Assembly: GCA_947503525.1 (NCBI GenBank) | Contig: CANNEA010000001.1 | Location: forward strand, 310,001-374,000 | Length of the DNA stretch: 64,000 nt | Source: an uncultured Carboxylicivirga sp. | GTDB lineage: Bacteria > Bacteroidota > Bacteroidia > Bacteroidales > Marinilabiliaceae | Direction of reading: 5' to 3' | Part shown: in pieces, positions 18,401-27,300 of the stretch | How the letters are laid out: every line of letters begins with the position of its first letter | How positions within the stretch are numbered: position 1 is the stretch's first letter | Translations under genes and position numbers: made by a program | The notes under the pieces: model-generated | What the model saw: the letters and a program-made list of their open reading frames with translations, nothing else | Told to the model about the DNA's origin: nothing | Databases searched by the model: none

Positions 18401-19773
18401 AAACGCGCCGGGGATTTAACTCTCAAAGTTTTGATGGTGCTAATGATAGCTGGTTGAAAATAAATGCAGATGATTTCTATGGTATGAAAAATGGTAGTAA
18501 AGTTGAATGTAAAGGAGACTTTATGAAAGTTTGGATCCAAAAGGATGAGTTCAGTTTGGATTGTTGGGGCGAGCATCATGGTCAAAATAGTCTGGTTATT
18601 TATGCACAGTTTGATGTAGCCGGAGAGTATACCATAGATGTGTCTGGTCGTTCACAAGGCCATGTGATTGATCGAATGGCCCTATTTATGGATGGTAAAA
18701 AAGCAATTGCTACGGATAATACAACTCCTGAGTCAGAAACGGGCTGTGGAGGAAATTCAGGACCTGTTTATACCGCGGTTGAAGATATGTACATGGCTTA
18801 CGATACGATTTATGTTTTTGCCGAAGATGACTATCAAATGCGTCACACCATATTGCCTGATCATGCGAGTGAGAAGGACTTAATTTGGACGAGTGAGAGC
18901 AGTGGAATAGTTGATGTGAGCGAGGATGGTTTAATTTCACCGAAGTCAGAAGGTAAAGCTTATATTAAAGCCATTAGCAAGGATTATGAGGCAGCAAAAG
19001 ATTCATGTTTTGTTGTTGTGCTTAAGAATGAGAAACGCAATAAACTGGATAAGTCAAGCTGGAAAGTAATTTATGCCGATAGTGAAGCAGAGGGATCAAC
19101 AAAGGATAAAGCTCTAGATGGTGATTTATCAACCTTTTGGCACACCGAATGGAAAGATGCTAAACCTGCATTGCCACATGAAATTCATATTGATTTGATT
19201 GAATTGAAACAGATAGATTTTATCGATTATTATTCTCGTCAGGATGAATGGGGACCCAATGGATCAATAGGTACATTTGAAATATATGTGTCGGAAGATA
19301 AAGATAATTGGGGTACTCCTGTGAAAAAGGATTATATCCGTTGGGCTAAGAATGCCACTAAGGAGGACTATAAAGATATGCGTCGAATTTTCTTGGATGA
19401 AACAGCTAAAGGACGTTATCTGAAAATTAAAGCTTTATCCGAAGCGCAAAACGATGCGTCTATTCCTTTCACGGCTATAGCTGAGATTGATTTGTGGTCG
19501 TACGAAAACTCTGATATATCAATCGGAAGTATTTATGAGCACGGAATTGAAGTTTATCCAAATCCATTAAATGATCAAATGTTTATTAAATCAAGTGGAC
19601 AGGCCATCTCGTCCCTCGATTTGTATCAGATGGATGGTCGATCTGTGATTTCAAGAAACGATTCCAGTTGGTCTTTCAATCTGGAAACGGATCATTTGTA
19701 CAAAGGTAGTTATGTGTTGAAGCTTATTTTGCAGGATGGTACAATAATAAGTCATAAAGTGCTGAAAAGGTAA
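15496..19773 (+). CDS. Large DUF5060 glycoside hydrolase with CBMs and T9SS tail
   Basis: A 1425-residue surface or secreted protein. Domains in order: signal peptide; an Ig-like domain (25-145); DUF5060 (155-275); an apiosidase-like TIM barrel (285-640) with NLGEENG (Glu473/Glu474) and ANDEQG (Glu564) as candidate catalytic acids; a small beta domain (660-735); a CBM-like sandwich (about 750-890); a CBM6-like domain opening with VVIEMEHAS (900-1070); a bacterial Ig-2 domain (1085-1175); an F5/8-type C (CBM32-like) domain (1180-1335); and a T9SS sorting domain (IEVYPNPLNDQMFI, 1345-1425). It probably cleaves or binds the same algal glycan at the cell surface. It has its own operator and a terminator. 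No characterised family assignment is possible by eye; it is a good candidate for a new activity. Confidence 0.85.
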   Translation: MQKISTLIMLLGFVCISLTSQSLSKLVLINATTDAEIRDMATTGEVINMDDNPLINFRAVTDPEPLASGKCVFKLTYPDGQVYNHSEGTAVYACFGDNSGNYLDWANGFDSPPAIQKGDYTLEVTPGTGTASTYNFTIEMTVPDNGGETGLGEPLDVANGEVLVTGEEKQWHNVTLNFGGPEADEVGTDNPFSNYRLEVTFSKGNTSLKVPGYYAADGNAGETAATTGNIWKVHFCPAEVGEWSYAVSFRKGTDVAISDDVNAGEAEAPIDGKTGTLTIEESDKTGRDFRAKGRLTYEGEHHLQFAGSGQWFMKAGPDAPENFLAYEDFDNTTNNGGYRKNWSAHIADWKQGDPVWRDSKGKGIIGAVNYLASKGLNVVSFLTISAPQGDDKNVFMWINTNTKDRFDCSKLDQWEVVFTHAQKKGLYLHFKTSETENEMMLDNGDVGRYRKLYYRELIARYGHHLALNWNLGEENGHYGNTNQNTQQRKDMAAYFKDHDPYQNHIVIHTAPDKQEEIYRPLLGDNSELTGVSIQTDWQKVHTETAKWVTESANTSKKWVVANDEQGSAKIGVPEDAYTGTPNKDNIREKVLWGNMMAGGAGVEYYFGYERPHSDLNCQDYRSRDMSWDYCRNALSFFNMYVPYWEMLNDNSKTTSGYCLYKDAEVYVVYLPNGGSTNVNLASGTYNVSWYNPRDGGALTDGKTSVTGGGAVSIGAAPDSSNDWVALIREENFEYDSNDVELYPCGDDIVFASISDFENTNVDGFHPAYKDNGNNCLAIDATQYKDAYAAANTTFDEATGFYNITLTTLTETDGESSYRLRIGNQLIGEYQNPESDVDYAPSTYTWEQVEINNGDVVQIEFSSHTNGKIPEGNSTAYSRGRWTQLAFTPMCSEPCDGSDAYMEKDGVVVIEMEHASVLNQYWTIQTGAGSLGDGYIQYEGPDHMNAHQDNKTMTYNVQISTPGTYQFLWKTRRGFNSQSFDGANDSWLKINADDFYGMKNGSKVECKGDFMKVWIQKDEFSLDCWGEHHGQNSLVIYAQFDVAGEYTIDVSGRSQGHVIDRMALFMDGKKAIATDNTTPESETGCGGNSGPVYTAVEDMYMAYDTIYVFAEDDYQMRHTILPDHASEKDLIWTSESSGIVDVSEDGLISPKSEGKAYIKAISKDYEAAKDSCFVVVLKNEKRNKLDKSSWKVIYADSEAEGSTKDKALDGDLSTFWHTEWKDAKPALPHEIHIDLIELKQIDFIDYYSRQDEWGPNGSIGTFEIYVSEDKDNWGTPVKKDYIRWAKNATKEDYKDMRRIFLDETAKGRYLKIKALSEAQNDASIPFTAIAEIDLWSYENSDISIGSIYEHGIEVYPNPLNDQMFIKSSGQAISSLDLYQMDGRSVISRNDSSWSFNLETDHLYKGSYVLKLILQDGTIISHKVLKR

Positions 19774-19792
19774 ATGTAATTCAATTATAATC

Positions 19793-19826
19793 ACTCCCTT
19801 GTACTTATTGTATAAGGGAGTTTTTG
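19793..19826 (+). terminator. Intrinsic terminator after the DUF5060 protein
   Basis: The stem ACTCCCTT / AAGGGAGT is extended by GTAC/GTAT pairing and followed by TTTTTG. Confidence 0.88.
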
Positions 19827-19877
19827 TTTGATTATATTTATTGTTAACTTTCCAAGTGTAATCAAATCTACCTAATT

Positions 19878-21122
19878 ATGAAGAACTTATTATTTCTTTT
19901 GCTGGCATTGATTTATGTACAATGCTCAGCCCCCGTCGATACCTTATCTCGAATTTCACCCGCTGACGCTGGCTTCAATCCATCCCTTATTGAAAGCATT
20001 GATACTGCCATGCAAAAGTATATCGATCAGGAGCGCTTAGGAGGTATTTCCACCATGTTGGTTAAGGACGGAAAAATAGTACAGTTCAAGAGTTATGGAT
20101 ATGCGGATGTGGAAAACAATGTAAGGCTTAATAATCAAAGTATATTCCGGATATACTCTATGACTAAGAGTATTACCAGTATAGCTTTAATGAAGTTATA
20201 TGAAGAAGGAAAATTTCAATTGGACGATCCTGTAAGTGACTATATTCCTGAATTCAATGGTTTGAAAGTGTATGCCGGAACAGAAAATGGAGAAGTGGTG
20301 CTTGAAGATCAGAAGAATGAAATGACAATAAGACACTTAATAACTCATACAGCCGGTTTTACATATGGTTGGTCACCTAACTCTTATGTCGATTCATTAT
20401 ATCAAGCGGATTCATTATTGTTATGGGATGAATTGCTGGAAGATAAGATGCAACGAATTGCAAAAATACCATTAAAACACCAACCGGGCACTAAATGGGA
20501 ATATAGTGTATCCATTGATGTAATAGGAGGATTAATTGAAGTCATATCAGGACAAAATTTAGATGATTATTTATCAGAATCAATATTTGTACCACTTAAT
20601 ATGGATGATACCGGTTTCTCGGTGCCTGAAGATAAAGTGAGTAGATATACGGCGGTTTACACCCCTGATAGTAATGGTAAAATAAAGGTTTTGGAGACGA
20701 TAGAAGACAGTCGTTTTATTCAACCTGCTATATTTTTAATGGGTGGTGGAGGACTACAATCAACCATGATGGATTATGCCCGTTTTTGCCAAATGGTATT
20801 AAATGATGGTGAACTGAATGGGGTGCAAATACTTAATAAGGAAACCATGGCTATGATTAAAGCTGATCAGATGCCAAATGGCGTAGAAGCATGGGCTGGA
20901 GTAGGATGGGCCATTGGGTTTAAGTATGAAAAAAATGGTAATCCGGATGGAAGCTATCCATTTAAAGGTGAATTGGCCTGGAGTGGAGCTGCCGATACGC
21001 ATTTTTGGATAGACCTTGAAAACAATTTATTTGGTTTGGCTTATACGCAGCAGATGCCTAATAATAAAACACCATTTATTAAAGATTTTAAGCGATTAGT
21101 TTATCAGGCAATGGAGAAGTAA
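19878..21122 (+). CDS. Serine hydrolase of the class C beta-lactamase/esterase family
   Basis: A 414-residue protein with a hydrophobic N-terminus ending in V-Q-C-S, a weak lipobox, so it may be a lipoprotein. It has the serine beta-lactamase-like motif SxxK at Ser94-M-T-Lys97 and a Tyr209-S-V in place of YxN. THTAGFTYGW and LMGGGGLQSTMMDYARFCQM are also typical of this family. Members include D-aminopeptidases, carboxylesterases and PBP4-like enzymes; true beta-lactamase activity is unlikely. In carbohydrate loci such proteins are often presumed to be deacylases. It has a terminator just upstream and no regulon-type motif, so its link to the galactan system is positional only. Confidence 0.88.
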   Translation: MKNLLFLLLALIYVQCSAPVDTLSRISPADAGFNPSLIESIDTAMQKYIDQERLGGISTMLVKDGKIVQFKSYGYADVENNVRLNNQSIFRIYSMTKSITSIALMKLYEEGKFQLDDPVSDYIPEFNGLKVYAGTENGEVVLEDQKNEMTIRHLITHTAGFTYGWSPNSYVDSLYQADSLLLWDELLEDKMQRIAKIPLKHQPGTKWEYSVSIDVIGGLIEVISGQNLDDYLSESIFVPLNMDDTGFSVPEDKVSRYTAVYTPDSNGKIKVLETIEDSRFIQPAIFLMGGGGLQSTMMDYARFCQMVLNDGELNGVQILNKETMAMIKADQMPNGVEAWAGVGWAIGFKYEKNGNPDGSYPFKGELAWSGAADTHFWIDLENNLFGLAYTQQMPNNKTPFIKDFKRLVYQAMEK

Positions 21123-21357
21123 TTATTATACCATAATTACTATTTTAATCGCAGTAAAAAGTCAATTCGTCAAAGGCTCATATTTTATATAGAGTCTAAA
21201 TTATTCGAATATTTTAGTGTTGCGTTCGACTATTATGATAGTTATCAGTGCTTTGCGAAAAACGAGTAAATTTAGCTTGTTTAAGTATGTGTTAAATGCG
21301 GAACTTAAGTAGTTTAGATGCGTAGGGGGATATGTAAATAACCTCATACTAATTTAA

Positions 21358-24300
21358 ATGAATAGATTTTTTACTCGTTTAGCACTAATACTGGTGCTTG
21401 GAATTATACCTTTCAAGGGGTATTCTACTGTTAGATACGTAAAGCCGGGAGATACAAGTTCGGCCTGGGCTACTCAATCCAATGTTTATGCTGATTTGCA
21501 GTTGGCTTTGGCTGATGCGCAAAGTGGTGATGAAATATGGATTGCTGCCGGAGTTTATAAACCAACTGAAGGCACCGATCCTTTAATTGCTTTTGAATTG
21601 GTGGATGGAGTTAAACTCTACGGTGGTTTTGATGGATCAGAAACTGATTTGAGTGAACGAAACTGGATACTTAATAAGACCATATTAAGCGGGGATATTG
21701 GAGAAGAAGGTATTGTAGAAGACAACTCATACACAATAGTTCGAGCTGTTGGTTCTGAATTTTTTCCAATAGAGGCACCAACTGAAATCAATGGTTTAAT
21801 TATTGAAAAAGCCAGAAATTATTTTTGGGATAGAGAAGATGGAACCGGAGGTGGTTTATACTGTGAATACGCTGCACTTAAGGTTAATAATGTAATTTTT
21901 CAAAATAACATAACCCGAAATGATGGTGGTGGAGCATACATTGATGAAAATGCTTCAGTTACTTTTGGTAATACTATGTTTATTGATAACCTGGCCTATA
22001 TGGGAGCTGGTGTTTATAACAAGGGAGAGTTAAGTTGTTACAACTGCCTTTGGTATAAAAATGAGACAAAAAATATGAATGGTAGGTATACCACCAGCAT
22101 AGCCAATCAGGCTGTGGATGTATATACGGCTAATTCTTCCGCTCTGATTGTTAATTCAATATTTTGCCTGACAAATCTTAATTCAGGCATGTATCAATCG
22201 GTATATGGTGAGGTAACACAGCAATCAAATTTGAGCAGTGATAACTTGAATTTTGTAGATATTATTGGTCTTGATTTTCGCTTATCGCAGTTATCTGAAG
22301 CTGTAGATGCGGGTGATAATAACTATCAGGGCGCTTTAACAAGTGACTATAGCGGAGGTAATCGTATCCAAAACGGAACTATTGATATAGGACCGTTTGA
22401 AGGAACTGTTTTATGCCCGACTAATACCTTGCCTGAAGATAATGCAATCATTTCAGCAACTGGCGAATCTATTGATGTACAGTTTGATGCTGAGTGGTCG
22501 GAGTCAATTGCCTATGCGATTACCAGACGTTTTATTCAATACTGGAATGACGATCAAAGTGTGGTAGAGGTTGATGTTAATACATTAACATATTTACAAT
22601 CATTTAATACAGGACAAAAGGTAAACTGGAGATTTGGTGTTGAAACGGAAAATAACGGTATACTTTATTCTTCTGTTTGGAGTTTTAATATTCCACATAC
22701 ACATCCGATTTATGTGCAAGAAGGTAAAACCGGTGATGGTTCTTCATGGGCTGATGCCTTTGGAACAGTTCAGGAGGCTTTAAGTATTGCTGTTGAATCC
22801 GATCAGATTTGGATTGCAGCAGGGACATATAAACCAAGCGAAACTACAGAAAGATTTATTTCCTATGAACTAAAAGAGTCCATAAAACTATATGGGGGAT
22901 TTGATGGTACAGAAGAAAAACTGGAAGAGCGAGACTGGATTAAAAATAAAACAATATTAAGTGGAGATATAGGAGAAGAGGGCCAATTTTCGGATAATAG
23001 TTACAATGTAGTAGTTGTTAATACTGACAAAGAAGCTTTATTAGATGGAGTTATCATTCAGGATGGTAATGCAGATAACTGGAGTGAGGCTGACAATGGT
23101 GGCGCAGTATTCTTATCATCGGGGCATTTAAAACTTGTAAATACCACTTTGCAAAACAATCATGCCAATGATGATGGAGGAGCTATCTTTATAGATAAAG
23201 GGATTTTAACTGCAGTTAGTTCAATATTTGAGGAGAATGATTGTTCTAGTCATGGAGGTGCAATTTATAACTACAAAGGTCAACTAAACTTAATTAACTG
23301 TGTTGTTACCAAGAACTATTCCAACTACTATCATGGAAGTATTGGCACAGAATATATGGCGATTACTAAAATTACCAATAGTATAATTTTAGATAATTCA
23401 AGTCAGTATGGAGAATTCAGTTCCTGGGCTGGATCGGTTACCAACTCATATGTTGAGCCAAGCTATTCCGGTACAGAAATGGTAAGCGAGAAACCGTTGT
23501 TTGTGAATTCAAAAGATGGAGATTATCGTTTAAGAAGCAATTCATCAGCCCTTGACAAAGGAATAAATGATTCTATTCCTAATTGGGTAAGTCTTGATTT
23601 TTATGGTAATGCTCGAATTTTGGATGATGTTGTTGATTTGGGAATTGCTGAAGGTGGGATTGTTTGCCCGGTTAATTCTATACCCTTGGATCAATCAATT
23701 TTCAGAAGTGACGAAGCTACACATATAATTGACTTTGAGGCTGACTGGACTGAAGGAGAACCTGCATATACTATTACAAAATATTTTATTGAATATTGGG
23801 ATAGGACTGGAGTTAGGAAGCAGGTTGAAGTTCAGGATGATATGAAAGCATCCATCGCATTAAATACCGGAGAAGAATATCAATGGAGGGCATATGTAGA
23901 AACTGAAGATGGGGTTAAGAACTATGCTTCTATTTCTGAGTTGTCATTAGCATATAACCGCCCTGTCTATGTAAAGGAAGGTGCTGTGGGCGATGGTTCA
24001 TCATGGACAAATGCCTATGGAAGTTTGGCAGAAGCCATTACCAATTCAGTTAGTGGTGATAGCATTTGGGTAGCAGCCGGAACATATTATCCAACTAAAG
24101 GTACGGAACGAAGAACAAGTTTTAAAATTGAATCTAAAATAGTATTGCAAGGAGGCTTTGCTGGTGATGAAACACTTGCAAGTGAAAGAGATTATAGTTT
24201 AAATAAAACTATACTTAGTGGGGATATTGGTGAAATGGATGAAGAATATGATAATTCCCATAATGTAATTCACTGTGAAGCTTCTGATACCATTACAATT

Positions 24301-27300
24301 GATGGTGTAACTATAAAGAATGGTAACGCGAATTATTACAATGACATTTATCGTTATGGCGCTGCAATATACGTTTCAAAGGGCCATGTTATTGTTAAGA
24401 ATTCAATAATTGAAGATAATTTTGCTGAAAGAGGTGCTGCACTCTACAATAAAGGTGGAACAGTTGATTTCTATAATAACTTAATTCATAGAAATGAAAG
24501 TAGGTATACAAACATATATTCTTATGACAGAATATTAAATGTTATTAATTGTACATTAGTTAATAACATTTGTAACTACAATGGAGGAGTTATCCTGGCT
24601 AGTGGTAACTTAACCAATAGTATTCTTTGGTCGAATAAAATTCAACCAGGGCATAGCGCTATCTCTAACATTGATGTTGATAATTCGATTGTTCAGAACT
24701 ATAGTAATGACAAAGCTACCATCAATTCAGATCCATTATTTATGGATGCTGCTTCGTATGATTACCGTTTACACTATACTTCACCAGCGATAGATAAGGC
24801 AATAAAAGATTCTTTACCTGAAAGCATTAACCTCGATCTTCTAGGAAATGAAAGAGTTATTAATGAAGTTTTGGATATGGGAGCCTATGAAGGTGGCGTT
24901 GAAACACCTTTATTAATAAGTCCTAAGAATAAGGAAGTTATTACAGCTACCAGTGAAGCTGTAACCGTTGACTTTTCATGGGAATGGGCCGAGACAATGG
25001 AGGTGCCAGCAATAAGTAGTTATTCTTTACTTTATTGGGAAGAGGGCGGTGATATTACCACAATTGACAATATCACTGAAACCAATTATTCTTTGACTTT
25101 GACTCAGGGAAAAAATATGTTTTGGCGAGTGGCTATTCATATCGAAGAAGGATCAAGTATATACACTCTGATTAATCAATTATACATTACGCATAAACAT
25201 CCACTATTTGTTAAAGAATCAAGTGTGGGTGATGGAACTGCCTGGTCTAATGCTTTCGGAACTCTTAACGAAGCAATTTTAACAGCTGTTAAAGGAGATA
25301 CTATTTGGATGGCAAGTGGAACTTACTATCCCAGCGACATTGATGACCGATATGCTTCTTTTAATTTAAAAGATGGTATTGCAATCTATGGAGGCTTTGA
25401 AGGAAATGAGACTTTGTTGAAAGATCGTGACTGGAATAGAAACAAGACGATTTTAAGTGGCGATATTGGTGAGCCAGATGTTCAGGAAGATAATTCATAT
25501 CATATATTAAGAGCTCAAATGAGTGATTTGGATTCTGCGTTTATTGATGGTGTAACTTTAACAGAAGCATATGCAGATTCGTGGAATAATGATAATAATA
25601 GAGGTGGTGGACTATTGGCTAAAGGAGGCTATGTTGAAATAGTAAATTCAATAATTTCTGATAATTACGTTAGTGATGATGGTGCTGCTATTTATGTGTC
25701 AGGGGCTAAAGTCCGTACTGTCAATTCCATGATTATTAATAATTCATGTGGTGATGATGGTGGTGGTATATACTCTTACAATGGATCTGTTGAAGTAATT
25801 AATTCCATTATATATGGCAATTATGCAGGATGGGGTTCAGGAGGAATCTATGGATATGGCGGTTCTTATATAGCAAATTCTATAATCTGGAATAATAGAG
25901 CTGCTCGAAATACCAATAATATAGCTCATAGTTCAGCGACATACTCTTGTATTGAAGGAGGTTATTATGGAGAAGGAAACATTGGTTCTGATCCAATGTT
26001 TATAGATGTTGATGCACTGGATTTTCGACTTAATGCTATTTCACCTTGCATCAATGCTGGTAACAACGATTCTATCCCAACGGGATTAAGTACTGATTTG
26101 CTTGGGAATAATAGAATATTGGAAGATAGTGTTGATGTAGGCTGTTTTGAAGGTGGAGTTAGTACGCCAATATGTCTATCTCCGTCTAACAATGCCATAA
26201 TAAAAGGCGTTTTCCTTGGCACAGAAGTTGAATTTGAAGGTGGATGGGCTATAGATGTAGCTGAGCCTTCGGAAGGTATATATAAAATTGAATACTGGAG
26301 AGAAGGATCTGATCCAAGCTTAATTGATCTGTCAGATCAAATGTCAATTACCACAAGTCTAGGTAATGGACATGTCTATTATTGGCGTATTGGTCATTTT
26401 ATTAATGATGAATTACCATCGTGGTCGCCTGTTAACTCTTTCTCTCTTACTCATGAATATTCACTAAAAGTGGAAAATGGTTCAAGTGGCAATGGAGCAC
26501 GTTGGCAAGATGCATTTGGAACTTTGCAGGATGCCTTAGAAGAAGCGGTGGCAGGTGATGAAATCTGGATTGCAGCCGGAACTTATTATCCAAGTGAAGA
26601 TGGTAACAGAGGAGAATCCTTTACTATTGATAAAACATTATCTATTTATGGAGGTTTTTCCGGTTCCGAAGTTTACCTTGAGGATAGAATTTGGCGTGGC
26701 AATAGAACCATTCTGAGTGGCAATATTGGTCTGGAGCTGGTTGAAAACGATAATAGTAATCGTATAATCACCGCAAATCTTTCTTCAACAGATACTTTGC
26801 TAATTGATGGTTTGGAAATTAATGATGGACGGGCTGATTCATATCCATTAACTACAGGCGCTGGTATGTATATCACTTCCGGTAAAACCATTTTGCGGAA
26901 TGTCACATTTAGTCAGAATTATGCATCCGCTGACGGAGGCGCAATTAGTGTATATAATGGAAATCTTGATTTGCATAATTGTGTACTGCATAACAATGAA
27001 ACGGGAGACGATGGAGGTGCACTGCATGCCTACTTTAGCGATGTTAATGTAAAGAACACTACCATTGTTAATAACAAAGCAAGGTACCAGGGAGCATCAA
27101 TATATAGTTACGGAAAGACCACTAAGCTAACAAACTCTATTGTGTGGGGTAATAACAGTGAAAACTACGATGGTGATAATATGCGTATTTCATCTGCTTC
27201 ATACTCATGTATTGAAAACTATAACGGAACGGGCAATGTGTCAAGTGATCCTTTATTTGTAGATATTGAAAATAACAATTACAGATTGACTTCTGCATCG

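Noticed and set aside
15496-19773. Possible fusion by frameshift of two genes
   Set aside because: The frame is continuous, domains are complete and linkers regular; no sign of an internal start or broken domain.
21321-21335. GGGGG run ahead of the giant protein as another operator
   Set aside because: It is on the opposite strand, only about 30 bases from the start codon, and has no -7 box at 45 or 65 bases; the regular layout is absent.
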